This document shows positions 25,693-45,699 of a stretch of 64,000 bases of DNA, piece by piece; position 1 is the stretch's first letter, and every line of letters starts with the position of its first letter. Position numbers and translations under genes: made by a program. The notes beneath the pieces are model-generated. The model was not told the origin of the DNA. It worked only from the letters and a program-made list of their open reading frames with translations, and ran no database searches. Source of the DNA: Cucumis sativus (Eukaryota; Streptophyta; Magnoliopsida; Cucurbitales; Cucurbitaceae); NCBI RefSeq assembly GCF_000004075.3, contig NC_026655.2:25033489-25097488 (forward strand), read 5' to 3'.

Positions 25693-27389
25693 GTTGTCAA
25701 ACAATTATTTTTGTTCTTCTTCTTCATACTATTCTTAGAGTAGCTTTTGCTGTGATGAGTGTTTATGTAAAAAGTTATTGCGATTCCGCTTATACACATC
25801 TTGTTCAAGCATATTTATCTTTTTCTTAACTATAGCTTTTATTGATGTTATTTATGCTATTTTTTGTTTTTAGGCTTAAAAGAGTAACATTTATTTTATT
25901 TTTCTCGTACCTCCCAAGTTGATTTGGTCCTTCACTTCGTGTAAACATACTTTTTTTGTTTTTGTTGATAAATACCGTACTGTTATTATCACGAATTTGA
26001 CATCCACCATATATGTGCATACTTCCAAAAAACTTGTATATAAGACCCTGAAATAAGCAGTGAACAGTTTTCTTCTTATTGGTATTCATGATAGGGTTCG
26101 ATTGGATAAGTGTATTGGAGACTGGCTAGATTCGACTTGTTCCAAACATCTTTTAGAATCCCCTTGCTCTTTAACATCCTTCAAATCATACAAAATATCA
26201 TTATATTATTTCTCTCCACACTGTTTTATTCTCGTTCGTAGACTTGTTTTAGACATGAATTTCATTTTCATAATCACTTTCTTTTTCAAAAAAAGCTTTA
26301 AATTCTTTTGTTTTTGTTAACAAAACTATTCCAAGTTCTTTAGTTGGAATCATCAATAAGGAGTAGTAGTTACTGTCACCAATAATAATCTTGCTCTCGA
26401 AGAAACAAGGTCGTGGAAATTTCGATGTATACCATACATCTCATGGCTTTACTTTAAAGAGCTTTTAGATTTAATATTCGACCAATTCAAACTTTTTTAC
26501 TGTGTCATTTTAAAAATTTTGAAATATTTTAATAACATCATTTTTTTAGTTTTAACTCTATTGATGCTATTTATTATTTTTAGTTGATATTCGTTACTTT
26601 TAATGTTTTCTCAGTTAAGAAATTCATTTAGACATTCTCCTTCAGATTTCATTTCTCTTTCTTTATTGATCCTTAACTTAAAATTGATAACTGTCAGTGT
26701 ATCAATCAAATATATTAGTGTTCATTGATATTATAGAAATTCGGATTCTTCCCACAAAACTCGTTTGTGTATATGTTATAGATATAGTATATATATCATG
26801 AGTACGTAGCTTAATATATGCTAATATTAGATACATTATTAGTATACAACATCGGTAATATTACTCTTGTACATTAATAATATAATTATAGTGTTGAGAG
26901 AAAAGCTAGTACTAATATTTCAAGTATCAACATTATATTTAAACTGTACAATGTTATATATATAAAAAAACATTACAAGTAAAGGACTCGGTAAACATTT
27001 TAGACATTTATCAACTTTGAAATTTGCAATTTGGTGAAAACTGAGACATTTTGCACAATTTTAAATTTTACAATTCTGGCTGAAATTATCCTATCCTAAT
27101 GTATTCTATACGGTAATTTCCGCAACAAAACCCAAGAGAAGCAAAAAGAAAATTATATATTCGAAGGTTAGAAGACAAATTCTTACCCAAAATTAAATTG
27201 GAGAAGAATATTACAACATAAATTTAGAACGTAGAATTAAAATTAATCAAACATCCAAACACCAATAGTAGTAAATAAAATAAAATAGTGATTAATTAAG
27301 AGGAAAAACATCCAACTCACTGTTTTGGAAGGGAAAAGGAAGGATCAAAAACAGATTTATATATACACATAAAACAAAACGAATTGATC
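25693..27389. other. AT-rich intergenic region between MON2 and the SMP gene
   Basis: These are converging gene ends, MON2 (+) and SMP (-). The DNA is AT-rich with no open frame resembling a known protein. It should hold both 3' UTRs and poly(A) sites. No element ends were recognised. Confidence 0.6.
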
Positions 27390-28883
27390 CTACTTATTGC
27401 TGTAGTTGCTTTGGTTGAGCCTCGCGGCGGCGGCAATGGAGGCGGCAACACCGGTGGGATGTGTAGTGAGATAAGGGTCATTTCGCATCTCAGCTCCGGT
27501 CACCCCCTCTGCGTCCCGTCGAGTTGCTGGTTTATCCGCCGACAACTTTGTTCGAGCATCCTATTGGCAATAAACAAATCAAAACATTGTAGTGATCAAT
27601 TCAAACTATATACTTGAATCCTCCAAACCTTACTCTAAATCCTAAAGATCAACCATGTGAATTTAACATTCTTTTTGTTAAAAAGAACTTTGTACAATGG
27701 GAGGTTTCAACCTCAAATTTGAAACTAGACTTAAAGAAACCAGTTTTATATGTTCATTGTAAACAGTAAAGAAGTAAAATTGGAATTGTATGTACCTTCA
27801 GAACGTCAGCAAGTTTGGTCTTGTCCTCATCTTGTGTTACTCGAGCATTCATAGTTGCGGCCGACTGTGCAGTGGCAGCAATGCCTCCCGGAGCTATATT
27901 CATTCGCCCAGTTGCTCGCACCTCTGCCGCCTGGATTGCAGCGGCATCACTCCATTCCACTATCTTCTCCCCCACTGTTAAAGCGGTTGCTTCCAATGCT
28001 TCGCCGATCGTTATTCCTCCTCCTCCCTCTTCGTGAGGATTCAATGTCGACAATGGTCCAATAGGAACCCTCTCTCTATGTTCCGTCACAACCTCCTATT
28101 CATTCATTCGAAAAGACCCAATTTGTCACATAAATCACAATATTACATTACTTTTAAGCAAGGTGAGAACATATAGCTCAATGAAAATTGGAACGTACCT
28201 CAAATCAAATATCCTTATCGATTGTACCCCAAAAATAATCTATACTATATTAGAAGGCTAAGAAATTTTGACTATCTTCTTTGTTCTAAACCTTTTATTT
28301 GCCTTCAATCTTCTCATCCTTGAGAGGGACAGACAAACAAAATTTACCACAGTGATCGATAAGAACGTTAAAAAGCTGATTAGAACATATGGGAAATATT
28401 TAGCAAGATGACATTTTCAAACATTCAACAAAAGTTGGAGTCTTGGAGATATATATTACACACACACACACACATACAATCATAGTTGAATAATATTTAA
28501 TCACGTCAACCAAACAAACGTATGCTTATCTTACGTCATTTATGTAATTTCCAACAACAATAATAACATAATACCTGTGCACCAACTAAATCTGTGTTCG
28601 TGATTACGTCTTCAGCAACGATTTGATCACCAACATCTTTGCCGCGACCAACAAGGCCAGCCCTCTCATTTTTTGCGGCAGCAGATTGTATCGTGGCAGC
28701 AGCACCGCCATGCAGCGTCTTCCCGAGTAGGACAGTCTCTGCGGCCTGAAGAGCCGCAGCATCCTCCGGCGTCACCGGTTTGTTAGCCAGGTCGCCCTCA
28801 ACATGAGGGAAAACGTCACCGTACTTGATCGGCTCCTCCAGCTGATCACAGCAGGCGGGTTTCCGGGGCTGTTGTTGGCTCAT
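27390..28883 (-). CDS. Seed maturation protein, LEA D-34 (SMP) family
   Basis: Late-embryogenesis protein of the SMP domain family, hydrophilic and Ala-rich, expected to accumulate in maturing seed and to protect cell contents during drying. Three exons on the - strand: 28883-28575, 28095-27796 and 27560-27390, giving 103 + 100 + 56 codons and stop TAG, so 259 residues, the usual size of the family. Three SMP-type repeats are visible: residues about 20-80 (with TPEDAAALQAAE and GGAAATIQSAAAKNERA), about 122-185 (SDAAAIQAAEVRATG and GGIAATAQSAATMNAR), and about 195-255 (TRRDAEGVTGAEMRNDP and GVAASIAAAARLNQ). Exon ends are in phase 0. The start is the first ATG of the frame, beginning MSQQQPRKPACC. 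No signal peptide. The gene is intact and stands alone. Confidence 0.93.
28458..28474. repeat. (AC)n microsatellite in SMP intron 1
   Basis: A run of about eight AC units sits in the first intron of the SMP gene. It is a likely polymorphic marker. Confidence 0.9.
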
Positions 28884-28994
28884 GTCGATGATGTTCCCAA
28901 AATAGTAATAATATAACGTACGTAAACTATTTTTTTCTTCTTGTGGATAGTTATTTGTTTGTAGGAAATAGAAAAGCTTCTGATGGGGTGTGGC

Positions 28995-29144
28995 TTTTTA
29001 TAAATAGGTGGATATATTAGGGACATGCAATGCATGACACGAGGAATAGAGAAATGATACGTGGCAGATTAGTGAATGGTTACTATTTTGAAAGTGCTTT
29101 TGTGGCTAAAAATGGTGAGATCTGTCTCAGACCAACCATGCATG
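28995..29144 (-). promoter_or_regulatory. SMP gene promoter: TATA box, RY and ABRE-like motifs
   Basis: Read from the SMP start (28883) upstream: a TATA-type box at 28999-29006 (reads TATTTATA then A's on the - strand), about 115 bp from the ATG. RY motifs CATGCA lie at 29024-29029 and, inverted, at 29031-29036, with a palindromic CATGCATG at 29137-29144. An ABRE-like ACGTGGC is at 29059-29065. RY plus ABRE is the usual set for ABI3/FUS3 and ABA control of seed-maturation genes. Motifs are seen; their use is inferred. Confidence 0.65.
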
Positions 29145-29149
29145 TGTTC

Positions 29150-30249
29150 GTTGTTATCTTTTTGTACAAATTTTTTAAAATACATTTTAGTAGTGCTCAA
29201 GAATGAATGATCTGCTCTGATTAAAATACAGTAATTTTAAATGGGATAAAATTTTAGTGTAAATCTTGAGGTCATTACACTAAATTAACATAAAACTCAA
29301 ATTTTTATGAATCCAAACTCAAAATACTTATGAGTTCTTTGAGGCATGGAGTGAAGTTTTAAATTAATGTACGGAAAGTTAGTGTGTGTTGACGTGTAGA
29401 ATTGTTTGGCCTCAAGTTAGTAAATATGTGGTTTGGGATGAAGAGTTGATTTATCTATCCAAATTTTCAATTTAAAACACACAAAATTATACTACGTTCA
29501 CTTACATCGTACGTGGAATGTACGTGCGTGTTAGAAGAAATGGTAGGTGATCAATTGTTTCAGGTATAAAGATCTTTTCTAAAATAACCAACTTAAAGAA
29601 GAATCACGACTATTTGAATGATTATGAATAGTTTATAAATGTATTTCTTTTTCAAATTGCACTTTAGAACAACTTTTCATGAACATATTATTTCGTAAAA
29701 CCCTCTTTCGATTTTTTTTTCATGTTTAATTTCTTTCCACAAAATATAGTTTGTTAGATCTTGTGAATGAGGTGCTACTTTCATAAGAAATCTAATTTGT
29801 TCCTGTAGGCAATCACTCAAGAAACTCAACCTCAAGAAACTCATATACTAGAGTGATAAAAATTAACTTAAAAAATAATATGAAATATGAATTCGTTGGA
29901 TTCAAATTCTCAAAGTCCCAAGTAATCATGAGGTTCATGATTCATGGTTCAGAATGAATTCTGACTAAAAATAGAACTTTTCAAGACTTCTCTAAAGTAA
30001 AGAACACAAGTTGAAAAAGTAGGTGTTTGGACTTGGACCTCTTGATATCCTCGAATAACATTTTGTTCTTCCAGAATCATGCAAGAACTTGCTGTATTAA
30101 ATGTACATAACATGTTTTGATTACATATATGTCATTTACATTTTCCACATTTTCCACAAGTGGCTCGTCTCTAAACAGGAAGCTTGGATTCTCAACTTAT
30201 TCTACTCTCAAATCTAGACAGCAAATTAACAAACAGTTTCCTTGTCTCT
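29150..30249. other. Intergenic region between the SMP promoter and OASTL-like gene 1
   Basis: AT-rich DNA. The 86-codon + strand frame at 30117-30377 is the antisense of the last exon of gene 1. No further gene or element was recognised. Confidence 0.55.
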
Positions 30250-37084
<6,835 letters not shown>

Positions 37085-38067
37085 TGTACTAATCAAGAGA
37101 GAAAAATAAATAATTTGGGGGTAAGGGGAAGGGATTTATGTGGCTAGCCTGTTCACTAATCTTTTCACATTCAAACCACAGAATGAATTATTGAGAATCT
37201 TCATAGCTAAATTCATTTGGGTCCGTTTGAGTTTATCGAAAAAGGCCAGAAGAAAAGGGACGAGAAACGCGCCAAAGCTAACAAAATGTGTTTGAATAGT
37301 AAAGATTAACGTCATATCAAAAACACATCAAAGATCATAAATTTAAACATTATTTATCATAATCCAAAGTCCAAAATTGGATTAAATTCCACTTTATTTT
37401 CATCATTTTCACATTTTACAGTTCTATTTTTGTTTCGCTCCAATTGAACACACTTTTCAGCAAATCTCTGATTTTATGTTATCACCCTGATTACATTCCA
37501 AATATTTGATTATATTTATAAATATTTTGATTTATTTTTCTTATATTCAAAACTACAGTTCAAACTTTTATTTTTAATCTTGTATTTAATACATCTTAAA
37601 TTTATTATCACAACATTATTGAAATGGACTATATAATAATAACAATCAGAATGGAAAAAAATATTTTTATGCAAATATATCCTCAAAATTTATAGTGAAA
37701 ATGTTAAGAAATAAAGAAACTTTCAAAAATTAAACACTAATAAAGTGGTATAGTATTTAAAAATTAAAATTGAATATTTAAAAATTTATTGACTAAACCA
37801 TGAACGACGATCAAAAATGTCTTCTAACAAAATTGTGTATAAAAGTAAAAAATTTGTGAAATAATCGTAAGTCTATCAAAAATAAATGTTTTATCATAAA
37901 TAAATCTATTGATGTACGGTCGAGTAACGGGTAAAAATAAAATTGGGTTGTATTTGTAAATATATTAAATTTAGTAATAGGAATAGTTAACTTTTAAAAT
38001 CAACAATGATATTATAACGACGTAAATATAAGAAGATATATGACGAAATAATAACACAAAAAGTCAC

Positions 38068-38405
38068 CACTTGGGCTCACACAAGCTCCAATAACAAGAC
38101 ATGAACTTCAAGATAATCAACAGTTTCGTTAATGCTTGTGGATAACGAAATTTTTCCACAATCAGTCTACATTGTGACATTTGCCATTTCTCAAGAAATC
38201 CTCCAAATAAGAAACCAGAAGTGTAAGAAAATGAATAAAGCCAAAACCAAGGAGGCTGCCTGTCAATTTTCCGGACACAAGAATATGAATCACTTGAGCC
38301 CCACCAAACAAAGGCAAAAGATATTATCATCATTTCAAGCTCCACACATCACCTTCTCTGAAGGGTTTTTCAGCTAAACTCTTGTGGGGTTTTGTTGATA
38401 TCAAG
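38068..38405 (+). promoter_or_regulatory. Gene 2 upstream region and 5' UTR exon
   Basis: This block is kept between gene 2 and gene 3 (44483-44858). It holds a CACTTGG element at 38068-38074, 'tccaataacaaga' downstream, and the inferred 5' UTR exon ending 'tttgttgatatcaag' at 38405, followed by a GT donor. The acceptor is the 'ttgcataaag' ending at 39220, so the leader intron is about 815 bp and 39221-39241 is the rest of the leader. The transcription start was not located. Confidence 0.55.
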
Positions 38406-38460
38406 GTTTGTTTCTTTCAGATCTTCTTCAGAGTTATTTTTCCCCTCTTTTTGTACGTTT

Positions 38461-38482
38461 ATATATATATATATATATATAT
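38461..38482. repeat. (AT)n microsatellite in gene 2 leader intron
   Basis: A run of about 11 AT units lies just after the 5' UTR donor. The sister copy (gene 3) lacks it. Confidence 0.85.
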
Positions 38483-39241
38483 CTAAAGGTTGAAATTGGA
38501 TTATTTTCTTTTTCTTCCATTTTCCATGTTCGTTTCTAACTGAAATCGGTGGTAATAGCTAGTTACCTATTTGATGTTGAAACTCTTTGTTATCTCATCT
38601 CAAGTGTCCCTTCCTCTACTTGATTCTAGACAAAAAATTTATGGGTTTGTACTAATTTTGCCAATAATTTCTTGAATAGATTGTACTTTTGTCTCTGCAT
38701 TTTCCGGGTTTCATCTATTTTGTCATTCCAACTTAAAAGAAATTTCACGTCCATCTTTGGACATAAAATTATGCTTCTGTTTAGTTTTTCTTGTTAATGA
38801 TATTTTTTTTTCAATGAGTAATGACATATCTTCTCGATTAAGAGGACTAAGAGGTCAGATATTCAGATAATCTCCACTATGGTGTTGTGTGGAAACGAAT
38901 GAAAGTATTAAAAGCGAATGCAAAATAGAAACCGGGTTCAATGTTTATGGACATAATTGAAACTTTGAACTGCTTTCTGCGTCAATCTAAATTTAATAGC
39001 TTTGTACTTGCAAATTGCTATTGTTTCTGCTAATCTATAAATTATGGGGAAATTTTAGGTCTTGACATCTGGATTATCAATTGCTGGACCTTGCTCTTTG
39101 AGGTATTATTAGTATATGAAGAAAAAAGTATCCTTGTATTGATGGCTGATGTCTGAATAGTTCCCATATTTTTCTTCTTTGTATTTCTGTAACCCTATTT
39201 ACTTGTTGATTTGCATAAAGTTTGAAGAACAAACTGAAAGC

Positions 39242-42200
39242 ATGGAAGAGATCAAGGGTGGAATCAAGAAAGATGTCACTGAAGTAATTTTCTCTTTCTA
39301 TGAGTTGGTTAACTTAGTTTCAAACTTCAATTTACATTCTTGTTCTTGACTTCTTGTATTTTGCTCACTTAGACAATTCCTCTTTATTTTTTGTCTTCTG
39401 AGTATGGTTGGGATTCTTGCAGTTAATAGGTAATACTCCAATGGTATATCTAAGTAAAATGGCTGATGGTTGTTTTGCTCGTATCGCTGCTAAATTAGAG
39501 ACAATGGAGCCCTGTTCTAGCGTCAAAGACAGGTCAGAGCCCTTTTTTTGTTTAATAAAAATTAAATTATCATACTGTAACGTCCGTGGTCTCCATTTTC
39601 ATTGCTGCTCTCACAACGGAAAAAAAGCTTAAACAAGAAAATATAAGCATTAGAGAAATTATAAGCTTAATTTTTTAGGAAACCGAACCGTTATCTAATG
39701 AACCTAATATCTACTAAATTTTGCATTAGAATATGAGGGGTTTTTGAGATATGAAGTATACAAATTTTCGATGTAGGATCGGGCTGAGTATGATTGAAGA
39801 TGCAGAGGATAAGGGCCTGATTACACCAGGGAAGGTAGTGAGCAATGCTTCATTTCTTTCGTCATCATTTGAAGAAATTAGGCTACCACTTGAATTGGCA
39901 ATAGATTTTTGTGTTTGATGTAATTATAATGCCTTGTCAACCAAATTTCTAAACTTGAAGTCATATATTTGATCATCTGCCTGATCCGTCTTATATACAT
40001 ATATTTCTTTTGGGAAAAAGACTGTCTTAATCGAGGTTACGAGCGGTAACACGGGCATTGCACTGGCGAGCATTGCAGCAGTGAAGGGCTATAAACTTAT
40101 TGTAGTTATGCCAGCTTCATATAGCCTCGAAAGACGAATGCTGCTTCTAGCTTTCGGAGCCGAACTGCACATCACAGACCCTGCAGCAGGGCTTGAAGGG
40201 CTTCTAAAGAAGGTTGAGGAGATAATGGTAGTCACGCCCAATAGCTATTTTCTGAAGCAATTTGAAAATCCATCAAATCCAAAGGTTTGTTTTGTTTGGT
40301 TTTGAGATCTCAAAAAGAAATATAACTCTGTTTTGAGTCATTTTGCATCCATTTTTGTTTTTTAGATTCATTATGAAACCACTGGGCCAGAGATATGGAA
40401 AGACTCGGGAGGAAAAGTCGATGCTTTGGTTGTAGGGATTGGAACTGGAGGGACAATTACTGGTGCAGGGAATTTTCTCAAGGAACAGAACCCAGACATT
40501 AAGGTTCCATTGTTAGTTTTTTTTCCATGGAAACGGAAACTGGACACTAGAGCCTGATTTGATAGTATTTTTACAACCCGAATAATTGTCAAATGAACCC
40601 TAGGGGGAAGTCATTTGATGTTTCTTTAGGAAAGATGAAAATCACTGTATTGAATTGTGAGAAAGCAAATGCAATTTTCAAAAAGTAAACAGAATCAAAC
40701 GAGGCTGAAGGGGTCATTATTAAATGGGCCATTGATGGATAATCCTGATCTTTTGTAAATTTGTAGGTTTATGCAGTGGAACCAGCCGAGAGTGCTGTGC
40801 TAAGTGGAGAAAAACCTGGTCAGTTCCCATTCCACATTAATTTTCTTTGGGTGTTCCAAATTTTTTTAGAATGATTGTGCAGATGTTTTGTAGAGTTGCA
40901 TTTGGCTGTGATAGATATCAATAAAAGTTTGAATTGTGCCATACTTGCAAAACAATTGTGCCATATTTTTTTAGGTTGTGCAAGATTTGCTATTATGTTA
41001 TGTTCCCATATATTAATGGTACGGAATGATTTGTTACAAAAGTTTGTGTACTGTCATTTTTATGATTATAGGCAAGCATCTCATTCAAGGAATTGGGTCT
41101 GGCTTCATCCCTCCTGTTCTTGATCTCAAAGTCTACGATGAAATTATTCAGGTGAGCCTTGAACATGCTTGTCCAAAGAAGTTCTTAATAATGATATCAT
41201 ATAGTACTTTTTTAAGATAACTCATTACGTTTTCATATACATTTTCATTCAAATGTTGGCATAGAAGATGAAGCTTCCTTTTCTCCACTCAAGGTTATAA
41301 TGTCTTAACCAATTGAAACGTTTACAAGAGATGAGGTTTTCTCTCAAACTTATAAAATAATCATTCAAAGTAGAATGTATCAATACTCTCTCCATCTTCC
41401 TCGTCATATGCATTTAACCTTTAGTTGGCTCTCGACGTGAATCCAATCTTACACATTGAATATTGAGTGTAGTTTTTGTAAGTAACTTCCACTTTGATAC
41501 TATTTATTGGTGATAAATGGTCATATTCTCACTAACTTAACCTATAAGTTAACATTCGATCCCTTCAATAACTTTAACACTTGTGATTGGTAGAATATCT
41601 TCCCATTTGCTTTACAATTTTAAGTACTCTTGTAAGAGAGTAGTTCAAACGTCTCTAACTTGTTAAGCGGTTTTGTTTTTCTACATGCTCTTCTAACATA
41701 GCATCACTAGTAAGCAGTAAAAATTCATTTATTTACTTGAGATAGAAATGGATTTGGATGTTTTCAGATCTCAAGTGAGGAAGCAATTGAAACTGCAAAG
41801 CTTCTTGCAATCAAGGAAGGGCTCCTTGTATGTTACTTCAATCTATATGAGGACTTTATTTTTTGTATTTTTTGTGAAAAATATAGACCGTTATTTTTTT
41901 GGCTTAAAGTTCATAACTCTTATTTTTGCCTTTTGTAGGTGGGGATTTCATCAGGTGCAGCAGCAGCTGCTGCAATAAAGGTTGCAAAGAGACAAGAGAG
42001 TGAAGGAAAACTTATCGTTGTAAGTCATGTTATCTTCATCGTTTAATTTTTTAAGTGTTTAAATAAGTGTAAAGAAATATGTTTATAAACACTTAGAAAG
42101 TCAATTGAAATAGACACATTGAGTGAGAACAAGTACCGCATAAAGATTAGGTTAAAAAACACTTCTATTTCTATGAAACTATTATTTAACCATTTGATCC

Positions 42201-42456
42201 CTACCATGAAAAATCCTATCGAAATTTAGTGGAAGTTTTATTATGTGACGACTTTAGCTTATGTAGTTTACGAGTACTTAACAATAATGTTTTTTAAATA
42301 AAATATCCATCCTATAAAATATACTTGAGGTTGACATTTTTTTTGGATTTTTTTATTCATCTTTAGGTCGTCTTCCCAAGCTCCGGCGAGCGATATCTGT
42401 CAACGAAACTTTTTGATTCAATCAGGCATGAAGCAGAAAATATGACTTATGTATAA
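39242..42456 (+). CDS. O-acetylserine (thiol)lyase / cysteine synthase-like, gene 2
   Basis: Ten coding exons: 39242-39283, 39423-39532, 39777-39834, 40021-40284, 40366-40503, 40767-40818, 41072-41151, 41768-41827, 41939-42019, 42367-42456; 324 residues, the family length for a cytosolic enzyme. Start [14 protein letters not shown]; end ENMTYV then TAA. Motifs: [12 protein letters not shown] with the PLP lysine; Asn loop EVTSGNTG, the most canonical of the four apart from Val for Pro; [60 protein letters not shown]. It keeps Lys at the position of Arabidopsis Lys217 but has Leu at 222. Exon sizes equal those of genes 1, 3 and 4. It is a sister of gene 3 in the tandem duplication. Likely a working PLP enzyme; substrate unproven. 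Confidence 0.93.
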
Positions 42457-43213
42457 GTTGATTCATTCGAAATTTTCACACGTACATGTATCAATTCAAT
42501 CTTGAAATTCGAATATATTGTTGAAGGAAAATAATGATAAGAACAATTAAAAAGGTAAATTGAATTAGACTTTGCGTCTATAAATTACTATTAGTAGATT
42601 ATGTTCATGTAATTAAACTTTTTAGTTTGCTAGTTCCACTTCCTTTATTTATTGAACTCACTTATTTTATTCTGTTAAGATTGGTTTGTTGGGTTTGCAT
42701 TAGCATCTATCTTGGTTATGGCACTGTTAGATTGGCTGCTTTTTGGCGTAGCATTGCAGAAAGTCCAAGGGATATACTGAAGACCTTCCGTGGTGCTATA
42801 GTTAGTAAAGTGTGACTTTGGTAAGAAGAATTGTTGAAAATGATACATGTGGATGATAGAAGAGAAAGGAGTATACGAGATACTCCGTTGTTATATTGCA
42901 AGTGGCTATTGATTAAGTGGGAATTGACCCTATCATTATTATGACAATTGTTTTTATACAATTTTTGTTTTGATGTATGAAAGTCAGTCCATGGTCAGTT
43001 CGTTTACTCAACAATTACTATATATATAGTCTTCTATCGCAGGTCACCCCGTCAAAGACCTTTAGATGTAGATATGTCATCGAACTTTCGTAACAGTATA
43101 TACTATAAGTGTAGGTTTTGTCAAACTTGTTTGTTTTCAACATTTCTTTGACTGGGAAAATTGGAAGGAAGATATGGGAAGTTCATGATTACAAGCTTCT
43201 GTCTTACATGATT
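42457..43213. other. Gene 2 downstream region with copy-1-specific insert
   Basis: Copy 2 runs directly from 'gttcatgta' to 'tttctttgactg' after gene 3. Copy 1 has about 0.5 kb extra (about 42610-43140). This extra piece holds a 62-codon frame (42627-42815) with the stretch LAAFWRSIAESPRDILKTF that I do not recognise, and no clear terminal repeats. Confidence 0.55.
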
Positions 43214-43648
43214 TTGTACTAATCAAGAGAGAAGAATAATCTGGGAAATTCATTTGGGTCCGTTTGTGTTTAAATAATAAAGATGCATTGTCATATATAT
43301 AACACATTAATCATAACTTTAAATATTACTTTAGTGACAAAATGCACTATCCAAACACTCATTTCCTCTATCATTTTTCGCCTTTCATTTGTTGTAATTG
43401 CGGGTTATACTTCAAAATATTTCGATTCATTTTCTATATTTGAAATCTACTCTTTTATTTTCTTTTAATTTTAATCTATGTATTTAATACATGAAAGAAA
43501 TTATTGAAATTGATTAAATAATAATTATTATTATTTTATAGAAAAAAAATATTTTTACGTAAAAACCTTAACAAATAATAAAACTAAAAAATATATTAAA
43601 ATACTCATTAAAGTGATATAGAATTTTAAAGTTTTTTTTTTTTTTTTT

Positions 43649-43852
43649 GAATGATAGAGGATAGCAAATTTGACAAAATATTTATAAGCTATGACAAAAT
43701 TTTAAATTCTATTTAATAACAAACATTTGATAGACAAGAATATCCTTGTATCAATGGTATTGATAGCCCGTGATAGAAGTCTATCAATTTCTATCATTGA
43801 TAAAAAAATTTATTATAGCTTGTAAATAAATTAATTTATTTTGCTATTTCTA
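43649..43852. mobile_element. Short AT-rich MITE-like repeat
   Basis: A segment of about 0.2 kb starts 'atagcaaatttgacaaaata' and ends near 'ttttgctatttct', giving short inverted ends (ATAGCAAA-like). Inside is 'agaagtctatcaatttctat'. Related fragments seem to occur near 44150-44220, 57250-57350 and 60490-60640. It is present in copy 2 of the tandem duplication but not in copy 1. Family assignment is uncertain. Confidence 0.45.
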
Positions 43853-43985
43853 AATTTTTTTTTTTCAAATTCAAAAAATAAAATTTGAATATTTAAAAAT
43901 GTATAGGGCAGCTTCTTTGGACCAAAATGCTTCTTAACAAAAAGATATATAAAAGTAAAAGAACTTGCAAAACAATCATAAATCT

Positions 43986-44025
<40 letters not shown>

Positions 44026-44482
44026 TATCATAAATAAGTCTCTCCACGATAAAGTTAGAGTGACGGATAAAATTAAAATTGTGTTGTATTTACAAATATA
44101 ATAAATTTAGTAGTAGCAATAGGTTAACTTTTAAAATTGGGCATTTGCAAAAATAGCAAAAATATAATAAGAGAATTCATGTTAGTACATTTTATAAATT
44201 ATAAAAGTAGCAAATTTAAAACTGATAACTCTTCCATAACTTTATGATAGTCGTTCGTTTAGTCCTTCGATATCGTTAATTATGTGTCATATTTGCAATA
44301 TGCAAAAAGGAAGTGGTATAAAATATTCTTTTCTATTTTTTTTTCATTTGTTACAAATTTTCTTTTAAAAACAATAATTATGTGTATATCAACGTAAATA
44401 AAAACAAAATCTACAGTAGAGATGACCGATATACTCCTAGTCTTACCTAATCATTCCTAAGTATATATAATACAAAGATCAC

Positions 44483-44858
44483 CACGTGGGCTCACACACA
44501 ATCTCCAATAACAAGATATGAACTTCAAAATAATCATCAGTTTCGGTAATGCTTGTGGATAATGAAATTATTCCACAATCAGTCCATATTGTGACACTTG
44601 CCATTTCTCAAGAAATCCTCCAAATAACAAAGCAGAAGTGTATCGTACCATTATTGGCCTTGCCCAAGAGAAAATGAATAAAGCCAAAGCCAAAACCAAG
44701 GAGGCTGCCTTTCAATTTTCCGGAGACATTGCAAGAATATGAAGCACTTGACCCCCCAATAAAGGCAAAAGATATTATATCATCATTTCAAGCTCCACTC
44801 ATCACATTTTCTTAAGGGTTTTTGAGCTAAACTCTCGTGGGGTTTTGTTGATATCAAG
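44483..44858 (+). promoter_or_regulatory. Gene 3 upstream region and 5' UTR exon
   Basis: Same block as for gene 2. Here the element at 44483-44489 is a perfect G-box core CACGTGG, where gene 2 has CACTTGG. The 5' UTR exon ends 'gttgatatcaag' at 44858 before a GT donor. The acceptor 'ttgcataaag' ends at 46565, so the leader intron is about 1.7 kb because of the inserted TIR element. Confidence 0.55.
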
Positions 44859-45699
44859 GTTTGTTTCTTGATCAGAGCTCCTTTTTCCCTCTTTTTGTAT
44901 TTTCTTGTATATCTAATAGTTGAAGTTGGATTGTTTTCTTTTTCTTCCATTTTCTTTGTTCATTTCTAACTGAAATCGGTGGTGATAGCTAGTTACCTAT
45001 TTGATGTTGAAACTCTTTGTTATATCCCATCTCAAGTGTCCCTTCCTCTACTTGATTCTAGACAAATTTTTGTTGTGTTTGTACTAATTTTGCCAATAAT
45101 TTCTTGGATGGGTTTTTACTTTTGTCTCTGGCCATTTTGTGGGTTTCTTCTCTTTTGTCATTTCAACTTAAAAGAAAATTCACTTCCATCTTTTGGACAT
45201 AAAATTATGTTATGTTTGGTTTTTCTTGTTAATGGTATTTTTTTTTTTTATGTCTACAAGGTATGTCGTTCATTAGTGTATTTATCTTGTTCATTATATT
45301 ATACTGCATGAGAATTGAGCTAAAATCATCTAATGGGCTACATCATAGTAACAAAAAGGGATACAGTGTCAACGAGTAATGACATATCTTCTCGACTAAG
45401 AGGTCAGATATTCAAATATTCTCCACTCTCAGATGTTGTGTGGATACAAATGAAAGTATTATAAGCGAATGCAAAATAGAACCACGCTTCAATTTTTATA
45501 GATATAATTGAAGCTTTGAACTGCTTTTTGTGTCGATCTAAATTTAATAGCTTTGTACTTGTAAATTGCTATTGTTTCCGCTAATTTAAAGATTATAGGA
45601 AAATTTTAGTTCTTGACCTTGCTCTTTGTGATATTAGGTATTATAGGGAAACTTTGAACTCGATTATTAATTGCTAGGACCTTGCTCTTTGAGGTATTA

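Noticed and set aside
27815..28064. Overlapping + strand frames across the SMP gene
   Set aside because: Antisense by-products of the GC-richer SMP exon 2 on the - strand.
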